From: DAOUJI01 sp034422875
GTDB lineage: Bacteria; Chloroflexota; Dehalococcoidia; Lucifugimonadales; JAGWBF01
Length of the DNA stretch: 64,000 bases
Assembly: GCA_034422875.1 (NCBI GenBank)
Contig: DAOUJI010000031.1
Coordinates: 37,942-101,941 of the forward strand
Direction: 5' to 3'
In this document: positions 44,288-52,896 of the stretch, one piece after another
Position numbering within the stretch: position 1 is the first letter of the stretch
How the letters are laid out: every line of letters starts with the position of its first letter
Program-made: the position numbers and the translations under genes
The notes under the pieces: model-generated
What the model was told of the DNA's origin: nothing
Databases searched by the model: none
The model's input: the letters and a program-made list of their open reading frames with translations, nothing else

Positions 44288-44897
44288 CGAAGGTCCTCCT
44301 TTGAACGCCACAGGGCATCCAGTGTTCACAATTGGACACTCCAATCACTCCCTGGACACGTTTCTTTCGTTGCTGGGAACACATGGAGTTGACTTCGTCG
44401 CAGACGTTCGTTCGGCGCCCTATAGCCGGTGGGTCCCCCATTTCAACAAGACCTCTTTGGATGCTGCTTTGAAAAAGGCTGGGGTAGCGTACGAATACGT
44501 GGGCGAGGAACTGGGAGGCAGACCGGCCGACCCTTCCTGTTATGACGAGAACGGCCAGGTGATTTACAACATGGTGGCCGCAACCGGTTCATTCCAGGAT
44601 GCCCTCAGCGTCGTGATGCACTCAGCCTATGAGCGGCGGACCGCTCTTATGTGCGCAGAGAAGGAACCGCTGGAATGCCACCGGACGTTGCTGGTTGCCA
44701 AGGCACTCACGGAGCAGGGGATAGCTGTCGAGCACATCCTCGCCGACGGCGGGATGGAAAGCTACGACGAGGCTCTAGACAGACTGTTGGACACCTTCAA
44801 GCTGCCACGAAACGGAGATATGTTCCGCACCCGGGGCGACGTGGTAGCCGAGGCGTTTACACTCCAAGCGAAGAAGGTCGCCTACGTCCGGCAATAG
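44280..44897 (+). CDS. DUF488-family protein
   Basis: A 205-residue protein with the DUF488 signatures: FTIGHSNHSLDTFLSLL, ADVRSAPYSRWVPHFNK and the CAEKEPLECHR motif with paired Cys and His (about 125-135). The family is widespread but of unclear function; a nucleic-acid or redox role has been suggested from context only. The GTG start overlaps the end of the CoA-transferase gene by 8 nt, indicating cotranscription. Confidence 0.88.
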   Translation: MSSEGPPLNATGHPVFTIGHSNHSLDTFLSLLGTHGVDFVADVRSAPYSRWVPHFNKTSLDAALKKAGVAYEYVGEELGGRPADPSCYDENGQVIYNMVAATGSFQDALSVVMHSAYERRTALMCAEKEPLECHRTLLVAKALTEQGIAVEHILADGGMESYDEALDRLLDTFKLPRNGDMFRTRGDVVAEAFTLQAKKVAYVRQ

Positions 44898-44965
44898 CAC
44901 GGTGCTCGCTGCAAGTCAATAGGTCGAAGTCTTTGTCCTAGAGATGCCGCCCTGACAAACCCGCC

Positions 44966-44997
44966 TTGACAAGCACACGGTGTTGCGATGTTAGACT
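44966..44997 (+). promoter_or_regulatory. Possible promoter of the coiled-coil protein gene
   Basis: TTGACA (44966-44971) and an extended -10 TGTTAGACT (44989-44997) are separated by 20 nt, longer than ideal; the extended -10 could compensate. Confidence 0.35.
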
Positions 44998-45030
44998 GAA
45001 CACAGGACAGGGAGGAAGGGGAAACACTCA

Positions 45031-45348
45031 ATGCAGGTCAACAGGGACGAATTTGACGAAATAAAGACCACAGTGGACCATCACGATGAAGCCATTAGCT
45101 CCTTGAATCTGCTCGTTTCGACCGCGGCTGAGGTGATGAGGCAAGGTTTTACAACGATGGAGAACGGCTTCAGCGACATCAACAGGTCCATGGTGGGGAT
45201 AAGACAAGACCTTGCCGGCATGAGAAGGGAATTGACAGGTGCTCGGGGTGATCTAGCGACGATGCGGGCCGACATTAGGGACATAAAGGACGGCATGAGC
45301 AACAACGGCAGGGGGCAGAGCTCCGGGAACGGCGAAAACCCACCGTAG
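45031..45348 (+). CDS. Coiled-coil protein of unknown function
   Basis: A 105-residue hydrophilic protein with heptad-like spacing of Leu, Ile and Met from about 5 to 90 (for example LAGMRRELTGARGDLATMR), followed by a Gly/Asn-rich tail. A GGGAGGAAGGGG run lies upstream of the ATG. It resembles small coiled-coil regulators or scaffold proteins but no family is recognised. Confidence 0.7.
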   Translation: MQVNRDEFDEIKTTVDHHDEAISSLNLLVSTAAEVMRQGFTTMENGFSDINRSMVGIRQDLAGMRRELTGARGDLATMRADIRDIKDGMSNNGRGQSSGNGENPP

Positions 45349-45408
45349 TAAGAACTCCCGGCGGCATCCGTGACACCTCCGTGAGGTCTAGTTGCGGGAT
45401 AACCGCCC

Positions 45409-46572
45409 TTACAGATCGTCTGGCGCGCCGACGGGCACCTTGTGGAGCTCCGGCAGTACCTCTTTGGCGAACAGCGAGACGCTCTCCTTGGCCGTGTCCA
45501 GCGACATACCGCCGAACATCTCCTTGGGGTTGGTCATCCGGCGGATGTAGTCCAGCTTTTCCAGACACATTTCGGGAGTGCCCCAGACCTGTGTCTGGGT
45601 GTACTCTCCCGACCTACCGGAAGACCACTGGTCAGGGGTGCCCGTGTTCCTCTGGTTGACTTGTTGACCCCGCTTCCCCGCCTGGATTGCCTCAGCCCTC
45701 TCGGCATAGTGTTCATATCCCTCGACCGCTCTGAAGTGGTCGGGATCGTCGGACTCGTAATGCTTCAGAGAGGTGTAGGACATGTTGGGCATGTAAACCC
45801 CCGCGCCCTCCCGGGCTTCCTTCTCCGTTGCGGCGCAGTATACGAACACTCCGGTTATTGGCTGTCTCGGAGGCATTCCGATTTCGGCGCGCATGGCGTT
45901 GAAGTTCAGCACGTCCTCCCGGTAGTCTTCCCATTCCTTCTGAGGAATTATCATCATGCCCAGCCCGGCCTTGGCAGCGGCCAGCACGGAGGGTGTGCTG
46001 TTGGCGGCGCTGTACATGTGGTCCACTAGGTCCTTAGAGCGGGGCTGGGGACGGATGCTCATCTCCGGTATCTGGAAGAACTTGCCTTGGTAGGAGAACC
46101 TCTCCTGGGTCAGAGCCAGCCTCACCACATCATAGGCTTCCCTGAACCGGTCTCTCGACTCGCCCATAGGTATGCGGAAGCTCTCGAACTCCACACGTCC
46201 GGCGCCTCTGCCGAACCCCACCTGGAGGGGACGTCCTTCCAGCATGATGTCCAGCATCGCGATCTGCTCCGCCACTCGAATAGGGTCGTGCCAGGGGAGG
46301 ACCACGACCATGCTGGCCAAGCCTATTCGCTTAGTCCGACCCGCAAAATAGGTGAGCAACTTCAATGCGTCAGGGATAAGCTCGTAGGGAGTGAAATGGT
46401 GCTCGACGGAGTAGAGCATGTCGTACCCCAGGTCCTCCACCATGTCGCCCAACTCCAGGTCATCCAGGACCGCACTGTGGTCGGGGACTTCCTGGGGCTT
46501 GTCAAAGTCCTTGGCAAGATACCTGGGCCAGTCTGCGAAGTTCTGTGCGAAAAGCGACACTCCGAATTTCAT
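45409..46572 (-). CDS. LLM-class flavin-dependent oxidoreductase
   Basis: The start is the ATG at 46572 with GAGGGC upstream; a longer open frame to 46959 lacks luciferase-like sequence. The 387-residue TIM-barrel protein shows YSVEHHFTPYELIPDAL and the core MVVVLPWHDPIRVAEQIAMLD near 92-112. It is a close paralog of the gene at 52897-54030, sharing long identical stretches. Convergent with the coiled-coil gene. Presumably oxidises an organic substrate with reduced flavin. Confidence 0.9.
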   Translation of the reverse strand: MKFGVSLFAQNFADWPRYLAKDFDKPQEVPDHSAVLDDLELGDMVEDLGYDMLYSVEHHFTPYELIPDALKLLTYFAGRTKRIGLASMVVVLPWHDPIRVAEQIAMLDIMLEGRPLQVGFGRGAGRVEFESFRIPMGESRDRFREAYDVVRLALTQERFSYQGKFFQIPEMSIRPQPRSKDLVDHMYSAANSTPSVLAAAKAGLGMMIIPQKEWEDYREDVLNFNAMRAEIGMPPRQPITGVFVYCAATEKEAREGAGVYMPNMSYTSLKHYESDDPDHFRAVEGYEHYAERAEAIQAGKRGQQVNQRNTGTPDQWSSGRSGEYTQTQVWGTPEMCLEKLDYIRRMTNPKEMFGGMSLDTAKESVSLFAKEVLPELHKVPVGAPDDL

Positions 46573-46741
46573 GCGATTGCCCTCTTGAATAAATTGACCT
46601 GGGAACGTTACGAGATTGTGCCAAGTATGTGATTGCCGACGCTGGATGTCAAGCCAGCGGTGACTAGACTGACATTTGCTCTTTGACTCTACCGCCCATG
46701 CGTTACTAGCATGAATGCAGCAATCTATGGGGAGAGTATAC

Positions 46742-48265
46742 ATGCTGGGTAAGGTGAAGACGTGCGCCGTACAGGGTCTGGACGGATACATAGTGGAAGT
46801 GGAAGTGGACATCGCTCCAGGCTTGCCTTGTTTCAACATAGTGGGCCTGCCGGATACCGCAGTACAGGAAGCCAAGGAGAGAGTCAGGGCCGCCATCAGA
46901 AACTCAGGGTGCGAGTTTCCCATGAGGCGAATCGCAGTGAACCTGGCCCCGGCCGACACTCGAAAGGCAGGGCCTTCCTACGACCTCCCCATCGCCCTGG
47001 GGATTCTCATGAGTTCCGGCCAGCTGCCCGAAACATCCGACTCCTCCCTATTTCTGGGTGAGCTATCCCTGGACGGAAGCCTGAAGCACACCAGCGGCAT
47101 ACTGTCCATGACCTCAGCCGCCAGGGACCAGGGTTTCAGCAACATCTACGTGCCGTCTCCGGACGCCAACGAAGCCGCTCTGCTGAACGACATATCAGTG
47201 CTTCCTACAAGCAATCTTGGCCAGCTTTTGTGCCATTTGAAAGACGGCGAGTCCATCGCTCCTCATGAGGGTTCCACTCCCAACCTGGATCAGGTAGAAG
47301 TCGCTTCGTGCGGGGCCGACCTCTGCCACATCAAGGGACAGGAGCACGCTAAACGGGCGTTGGAAGTGGCTGCAGCCGGTGGACATAACCTCATGCTCAC
47401 CGGGCCTCCGGGCAGCGGCAAGACCCTGTTGGCCCGCTCGATGTCCACCATTCTTCCAAGAATGACCCTCGAAGAGTCACTGGAGGTCACCAAAATATAC
47501 AGCATTGCCGGATTGCTCCCTCCTGACCAGCCCTTGGTGCATCAAAGACCGTTCAGGGCCCCACACTACACCATATCCAACGCTGGCCTGGTTGGCGGAG
47601 GGCGCATGCCCAGGCCTGGTGAGATAACTTTGAGCCACCGAGGCATACTCTTCCTGGACGAGCTGCCGGAGTTCGGCCACCCGGCGCTGGAGTCCCTGCG
47701 CCAGCCCCTGGAAGACAAGACTGTGACTATCACCCGCGTCGGCGGCACCACCACTTATCCAGCCAATTTCTCCCTTGTGGGAGCCATGAATCCCTGCCCG
47801 TGCGGGTTCTTAAGCCACCCCGTTCGTCCATGCGTATGCTCGCCCCACATGGTCTCCCGCTATCAGAAGAGAATCAGCGGCCCCCTCATGGACCGCATAG
47901 ACATTTTCATTGAGGCGCCGCCCGTGGAATACGAAAAGCTGGTCGACTCCGGCAAGGGGGAGACCTCGGAGGCGGTGCAGCAACGTGTCGAGGCTGCCAG
48001 GACCCTCCAGCAAGAACGCTTCAGCGGCACAACCTATCTATCCAATTCCGACATCGGACCGGCGGATATCTGGAGGTTCTGCCCCTCGGAAGAAAAGGCC
48101 AGGGCCCTTTTGCAAAAAGCCATGAACCAGTTGAACCTCTCGGCGCGGGCCTTCCACAAGATGCTCAAGTTGTCCCGCACTATCGCTGACTTGGCCGGCG
48201 TCGAAACGATTACGGTGGAACACGTCGCCGAGGCGCTCCAATACAGGCATAGGGGCATGGCGTAG
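46742..48265 (+). CDS. comM: YifB/ComM-type Mg-chelatase-like AAA ATPase
   Basis: A 507-residue protein from the ATG at 46742. The N-terminal Lon-protease-like domain starts with VQGLDGYIVEVEVDIAPGLPCFNIVG; Walker A GPPGSGKT is at 221-228, Walker B reads GILFLDELPEF, and the CPCG...RPCVCSP cysteines form a zinc site. ComM is a hexameric helicase promoting branch migration during natural transformation. The gene is monocistronic here. Confidence 0.92.
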   Translation: MLGKVKTCAVQGLDGYIVEVEVDIAPGLPCFNIVGLPDTAVQEAKERVRAAIRNSGCEFPMRRIAVNLAPADTRKAGPSYDLPIALGILMSSGQLPETSDSSLFLGELSLDGSLKHTSGILSMTSAARDQGFSNIYVPSPDANEAALLNDISVLPTSNLGQLLCHLKDGESIAPHEGSTPNLDQVEVASCGADLCHIKGQEHAKRALEVAAAGGHNLMLTGPPGSGKTLLARSMSTILPRMTLEESLEVTKIYSIAGLLPPDQPLVHQRPFRAPHYTISNAGLVGGGRMPRPGEITLSHRGILFLDELPEFGHPALESLRQPLEDKTVTITRVGGTTTYPANFSLVGAMNPCPCGFLSHPVRPCVCSPHMVSRYQKRISGPLMDRIDIFIEAPPVEYEKLVDSGKGETSEAVQQRVEAARTLQQERFSGTTYLSNSDIGPADIWRFCPSEEKARALLQKAMNQLNLSARAFHKMLKLSRTIADLAGVETITVEHVAEALQYRHRGMA

Positions 48266-48326
48266 ACGAATCCGCCCATCGCAAAAATTCAGTCTGAACC
48301 AGCGGGTTTGCGCATTGTTGTTTTGC

Positions 48327-48356
48327 TTGACACTGAGAGTTGGGGATAAATAGAAT
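48327..48356 (+). promoter_or_regulatory. Promoter of the P450 pair
   Basis: TTGACA (48327-48332), an 18-nt spacer and TAGAAT (48351-48356) match the rex promoter in layout. The predicted start lies about 26 nt before the ATG at 48389, which has AAAGGA upstream. Confidence 0.6.
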
Positions 48357-48388
48357 GCAAAAACCCTCGGCCCGCAAAGGACTGGACC

Positions 48389-49609
48389 ATGGCGATCGCC
48401 ATCCACGACGACATCTTCGCTCCTGACGTAACGGCCGATCCATACTCCTACTTTGGACGCCTCCGGGAGGAAGACCCCATCCACTGGAACGAAAAGTACG
48501 AGATATGGATCGTCACCAGCTACAAGGACCTCACCTGGGTGGCCAGGCGTCCAGAGCTTTTCTCGTCAGAAGTCCGGCAGCGAGACCACCGGCCCCCGTT
48601 CCCTCCCATCGCTGAAGAGGACAGGGAGCTCTACGAGTACGTAAAACACCAGCAGGCCATACGGATGATTCAACAGGACCCGCCCAAGCACACGGCGATG
48701 CGGCGGGCCGTCCACGGATACTTCACTCCCACATCCATGGAAAAGTGGCGCCCTATGATTAAATACGCCATCAAAGAGCTGTTGGACGACGTAGAGGGCA
48801 AGGGCAGGATGGAAGTGATGACTGAGTTCGCCACACCCCTGCCGCTCCTGGTGATAGCGCAGCTAATGGGCATGCCCCAGCAAGACCGCTTGTTTATCCG
48901 CGAAATGGCCAAGAAACTCATCGATCTGGCACGGCCCAACAAAGACCGCGCCCGGACCGCCGCCGAGTCCCACAAAGAGCTCATACAGTACCTTGACCCC
49001 ATCGTTGAAGAGAGGGTGAAGAACCCCGGAGATGACCTTCTCTCGGTCGTGTGCCAGGGCGAGAAGACAGGCGCCTTCAACAGGGAAGAGACTATCTCGA
49101 ACGCGCTGTTGTTGCTGCTGGCAGGCCACGAGACAACCATCAACCTGATTTGCAACGGGACGCTCACGTTCAGCCGCAACCCGGACCAGTGGGACCTGCT
49201 TAGGGAGAACCCTGCGGAACGGACGGTGCGGGCTACGGAAGAGTGTCTACGCTATGAGCCGCCGGTGAAGGGGATCGAGCGGATCGCGGCCCAGGATGTG
49301 GAACTGGGCGGCAAGACCATCAAGTACAACGACCGCCTGATATGGATGATCGCGTCGGCCAACCGGGACCCACGCATGTTTCCAGACCCGGACACATTCG
49401 ACATAGCCCGATACCCCAACCCCCACGTGGCCTTTGGGTCGGGCATACACCACTGCCTGGGCGCCTACCTGGCCCGCCTGGAAGGGCAGGAAGCCTTTGC
49501 CGCCCTCGCCGAGCGGTTCCCACGACTAGAGCTGTTGACCGACGACGTGGAGTACCACGCACATCTACATGGACGTTCACTTAAGGAGCTGCACATCGGC
49601 TGGAACTGA
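48389..49609 (+). CDS. Cytochrome P450 (first of a tandem pair)
   Basis: A 406-residue soluble bacterial P450. The I-helix oxygen-binding motif is LLAGHETT, the K-helix ExxR lies in TEECLRYEPP, and the heme-binding loop is FGSGIHHCLG (349-358) with C356 as thiolate ligand. Bacterial P450s of this type need a ferredoxin and reductase, which are not adjacent. The next gene is a close paralog, indicating tandem duplication. Confidence 0.96.
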   Translation: MAIAIHDDIFAPDVTADPYSYFGRLREEDPIHWNEKYEIWIVTSYKDLTWVARRPELFSSEVRQRDHRPPFPPIAEEDRELYEYVKHQQAIRMIQQDPPKHTAMRRAVHGYFTPTSMEKWRPMIKYAIKELLDDVEGKGRMEVMTEFATPLPLLVIAQLMGMPQQDRLFIREMAKKLIDLARPNKDRARTAAESHKELIQYLDPIVEERVKNPGDDLLSVVCQGEKTGAFNREETISNALLLLLAGHETTINLICNGTLTFSRNPDQWDLLRENPAERTVRATEECLRYEPPVKGIERIAAQDVELGGKTIKYNDRLIWMIASANRDPRMFPDPDTFDIARYPNPHVAFGSGIHHCLGAYLARLEGQEAFAALAERFPRLELLTDDVEYHAHLHGRSLKELHIGWN

Positions 49610-49677
49610 CCTCCTATCTTGACGCGGTTTGGATAGGGAACCCTTCAAAGCTGCTCTATTGGAAAGGGACTGACTAT

Positions 49678-50895
49678 ATGGTTACCGCAATCGACGAAGA
49701 CCTATTCGGTGCAGAGGTCACGGCTGACCCATACTCCTATTACGGGAGGCTCCGGGAAGAGGAACCCGTATATTGGAACACGAAGCACGAAGTATGGGTC
49801 ATGACCAACTACAAGGACCTCACGTGGATTGCCAGGCATCCAGAATTCTTCTCGTCGGAAGTCCGTCGTAGGGACCGCCGTGAGCCGTATCCTCCCATTC
49901 CAGAAGACCAAAAAGAGATGTATGCGGCTATCCGGCGGAGCCAAACCAATCAGGTGATTCAGAAAGACCCTCCCAGGCACACCGAAGTTCGCCGTGTCAT
50001 ACACGGGTACTTTACTCCTAAGTCCATGGAAAAGTGGCGGCCCATGATAAAAGACGCCATCAAGTTCCTGCTTGACCAGGCCGAAGAAAACGGCCAGATG
50101 GAGATGATGAAGGACTTCGCCACTCCCCTGCCGCTTCTCGTCATATCGGAGCTCATGGGCATGCCCGAGGAGGACCGTCCCTTCCTCCGTGAGATGGCCA
50201 AGCGGCTGCTGGATGTGGCCACTCCCTCGGAAAACCGCGCCAAGTCCACGTTCAACGCACGCAAGGAGTTGAGCAGCTACTTGAACCCATTCGCGGACGA
50301 GCGGATAGAGAACCCCGGCGACGACCTTCTCTCTCTTCTGTGCCAGGGCGAGAAAGCGGGCATCATAAACAGGGAAGAGGTCCTCACCAACTCGATGCTT
50401 CTGCTGCTGGCGGGGCACGAAACGACCATCAACCTGATATGCAACGGCACACTGTCGTTTATCCGTCACCCCGACCAATGGGACCTGTTCAGGGAAAATC
50501 CCGCGGAAAAGACTGTTCGAGCGACGGAAGAGTGCCTGCGCTATGACTCTCCGATAAAGGGAATCGAGCGAATCGCCGCCCAGGACGTGGAGTTGGGCGG
50601 GAAGGTTATCAAAGAATACGACCGGTTGATATGGATGATTGCCTCAGCCAACCGGGACCCTAACATGTTCCCTGAGCCCGACACGTTCGACATTGACCGC
50701 TACCCGAATCCTCACGTCGCTTTCGGCTCAGGGGTGCACCACTGCCTGGGCGCCTATCTGGCCCGGCTGGAAGGGCAGGAGGCCTTTCTGGCTCTGGCCG
50801 AGAGGTTCCCGCGCTTAGAACTATTGGAAGAGGTGGAGTACCACCCGCACATCAACAACCGGACGGCGAAGGGCCTTCACATCACCTGGAACTAG
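49678..50895 (+). CDS. Cytochrome P450 (second of a tandem pair)
   Basis: A 405-residue paralog of the preceding gene, with long stretches identical around the I helix (LLLAGHETTINLICNGTL) and the heme loop FGSGVHHCLG (349-358, C356). Differences concentrate in the N-terminal third and B-C region that shape substrate choice. It starts 68 nt after the first P450 and is followed by a clear terminator, so the two form one unit. Confidence 0.96.
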   Translation: MVTAIDEDLFGAEVTADPYSYYGRLREEEPVYWNTKHEVWVMTNYKDLTWIARHPEFFSSEVRRRDRREPYPPIPEDQKEMYAAIRRSQTNQVIQKDPPRHTEVRRVIHGYFTPKSMEKWRPMIKDAIKFLLDQAEENGQMEMMKDFATPLPLLVISELMGMPEEDRPFLREMAKRLLDVATPSENRAKSTFNARKELSSYLNPFADERIENPGDDLLSLLCQGEKAGIINREEVLTNSMLLLLAGHETTINLICNGTLSFIRHPDQWDLFRENPAEKTVRATEECLRYDSPIKGIERIAAQDVELGGKVIKEYDRLIWMIASANRDPNMFPEPDTFDIDRYPNPHVAFGSGVHHCLGAYLARLEGQEAFLALAERFPRLELLEEVEYHPHINNRTAKGLHITWN

Positions 50896-50924
50896 AGCCC
50901 TCACGATATTCCCAAGTACATATG

Positions 50925-50956
50925 GACCGGCTGTCGACGCAAAAAGGCAGCCGGTC
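50925..50956 (+). terminator. Rho-independent terminator after the P450 pair
   Basis: Arms GACCGGCTG (50925-50933) and CAGCCGGTC (50948-50956) form a 9-bp stem followed by TTATATTT. It lies 30 nt after the second P450 stop codon. Confidence 0.75.
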
Positions 50957-51328
50957 TTATATTTGGCGGCCGATTACGAAACCCAGTCCCACCGCCGCCA
51001 GTCCTGCTACCAAGCTGACCCCTACGTTCAGAACAGCCGTATGAATCGAGCCTTCTTTGGCCAAGTCGAACGTAGCCCACATGAGCGTGGAAAAGGTGGT
51101 GAAGCTGCCCAGGAACCCGACCGACAGGAGGAGCAGTACGTCGAGGTTGAAATTGCTCCGGTTTAACGCCATGGCGAAAAGAATTCCCAAAGCGAAACTG
51201 CCAGCTACGTTGGCGGTCATGGTGGCGCCTATTGGAGACCACTTGAGTTCCGTGAAGAGGACGTTGACGCCGTAGCGGGCCAGTGCTCCTGCGGCGCCGC
51301 CGCCTATCACCAGCAGGACCTCTTTCAA
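50957..51328 (-). CDS. crcB: Fluoride ion exporter FluC (CrcB)
   Basis: A 123-residue four-helix membrane protein forming a dimeric fluoride channel. GGGAAGALARYGVN at the N-terminus and GFLGSFTTFSTLM (about 71-83, the phenylalanine/Na+ region) are signatures. The TTG start overlaps the end of the MFS gene by 4 nt. No fluoride riboswitch is recognised because the gene sits second in the unit. Confidence 0.92.
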   Translation of the reverse strand: MKEVLLVIGGGAAGALARYGVNVLFTELKWSPIGATMTANVAGSFALGILFAMALNRSNFNLDVLLLLSVGFLGSFTTFSTLMWATFDLAKEGSIHTAVLNVGVSLVAGLAAVGLGFVIGRQI

Positions 51329-52713
51329 CGACTCAACCCGTCGCGGTCGGGACCATCGGATTGCGGCTGCTCGGGCAGATTCCCGTCAATAGACGCGGGG
51401 TTGGGAGGAGCCGGTTTCTTGGCGAACAGGAACAGGAAGGCGCCGAACAGTGTGATGCCTACCATCACCTCTATAGGCAGGATGAACCCGCCTTCACCCA
51501 CCCGGTCCCTGTACCAACCCGTCAAAAGAGGCGCCGCGATCAACGTCACGCTCATCACCACCATGGACAATCCGAGAATCATCGGAAACGACTTGCGCCC
51601 GAAATAGTCTCCGCGCACTGCCGTGGTCAAGGGGCTCCGAAGTCCGTTTCCCATACCGAAAAAGACCGCAAAAACGTAGGTCATCTCCACGGCGTGGGTC
51701 CTGGTGAGGGCCAGGGCCGACAGGCCCATGATAATCGTTGACACGAACATCAACACATTCTTCGGAAACCGGTCGCCCAGATATCCTCCCACAAGCTGAA
51801 AGGCTGTCCACACGGCCAGATACGTGATTATCACCCTGCCCGCTAATTGGGTGGTAAGCCCGTGACTTTCCTCATAGTCCTCGAACATGAGCCCAAGGTT
51901 GGCAACGATGGTGACCACAAGCGTAGTGGTGAGGGCATGCCCCAGGGCAAGGTGCCAGAAGGCGGGTGTCTTCAGCGCCTGCCGGACTGTAAATGCAGGT
52001 TCGGGGGAACTCGGACCTGGGCTGACTGTCCCTCCGGAGATTGTTCCGTCGTCCATGGTCCCGTTGGAATCACCGTCCGGAAGCTCGCCATGTTCCTCTG
52101 GCCGGTTTTTCAGGAAGAGGAACATGGGCACAGCGATCGCCAACAGAATGACTCCAATCACCCTGGCCGTTTCCCGCCACAGGTCCGCCTCGTTAGGGTC
52201 AATGGCCCAGGCAAGGACGAATAACACAGGAATGGCTATGAGCCTGGTGATGACGCTGGATACTCCGATGGCGGTTGACCGATTTCGTATGAACCAATTG
52301 TTGATGCAGGTCATTATGGCCAGCCATGCGCCGACTCCTATCCCAAGGGAGATGATGATGTAAGAGAAGTAGAAGAACCACAAGCTCTCGATGAAACTGA
52401 ACAGCAGCCAGCCGGTTCCCATGATGAACATCCCTACCAGCACCATGCGCCGGCTGCCTAACCTGGTGACAAGCCATCCCTCTATTGGACCCATGAGCCC
52501 GCCCTCCATGCGGGCGAATATCCAGGCCAGGTTTAGCTGAGTGACCGTCCATCCGAACTCGTCCTTCAACGCGACGTTCCAGATGCTCAACGCTTCGAAA
52601 TAGGGAGCGATGACTACAGCGAGGAAGACACCGGAAACCCCTACCAGCCACCAGCCGTAGAAGGTCCCCCCAGTGCGGCGGAACCCCAGTATTTGTTGGA
52701 CCAACTGAGCCAT
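51325..52713 (-). CDS. MFS transporter
   Basis: A 462-residue twelve-helix facilitator. The helix 2-3 loop reads MGPIEGWLVTRLGSRRMVLVG, and a central hydrophilic loop (about 190-240) is rich in Gly, Pro, Thr and Asp. The pattern resembles monocarboxylate/oxalate-formate-type MFS proteins. Cotranscribed with fluC through a 4-nt overlap. Substrate unknown. Confidence 0.88.
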   Translation of the reverse strand: MAQLVQQILGFRRTGGTFYGWWLVGVSGVFLAVVIAPYFEALSIWNVALKDEFGWTVTQLNLAWIFARMEGGLMGPIEGWLVTRLGSRRMVLVGMFIMGTGWLLFSFIESLWFFYFSYIIISLGIGVGAWLAIMTCINNWFIRNRSTAIGVSSVITRLIAIPVLFVLAWAIDPNEADLWRETARVIGVILLAIAVPMFLFLKNRPEEHGELPDGDSNGTMDDGTISGGTVSPGPSSPEPAFTVRQALKTPAFWHLALGHALTTTLVVTIVANLGLMFEDYEESHGLTTQLAGRVIITYLAVWTAFQLVGGYLGDRFPKNVLMFVSTIIMGLSALALTRTHAVEMTYVFAVFFGMGNGLRSPLTTAVRGDYFGRKSFPMILGLSMVVMSVTLIAAPLLTGWYRDRVGEGGFILPIEVMVGITLFGAFLFLFAKKPAPPNPASIDGNLPEQPQSDGPDRDGLSR

Positions 52714-52843
52714 CAGGCCCCTATTCTATACCTTCGGAGGACTAAGCGTCGTTGCGGAGGACTAAGACGGTTGCCAGTTCACAGGCCAGTTGCCATCACG
52801 AGGATGGGATTCGTCCCATGCTTTGTACAGTCCAGAATTAAGT

Positions 52844-52873
52844 AAAGGCGCCTGCTTTTCAGCAGACGCCTTT
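52844..52873 (-). terminator. Terminator after the flavin monooxygenase gene
   Basis: Arms AAAGGCGCCTGC and GCAGACGCCTTT enclose a 6-nt loop, with one mismatch. On the minus strand the stem is followed by TTTACTTAATT; it lies 24 nt after the stop codon at 52897. On the plus strand the tail is less T-rich. Confidence 0.7.
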
Positions 52874-52896
52874 CCATTTTGCGGTGAATTCACCGG

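Noticed and set aside
45409..46959. 129-residue N-terminal extension of the flavin monooxygenase
   Set aside because: The paralog starts with the same MKFGVS block, and a Shine-Dalgarno sequence precedes the ATG at 46572; the extension has no family-like sequence.
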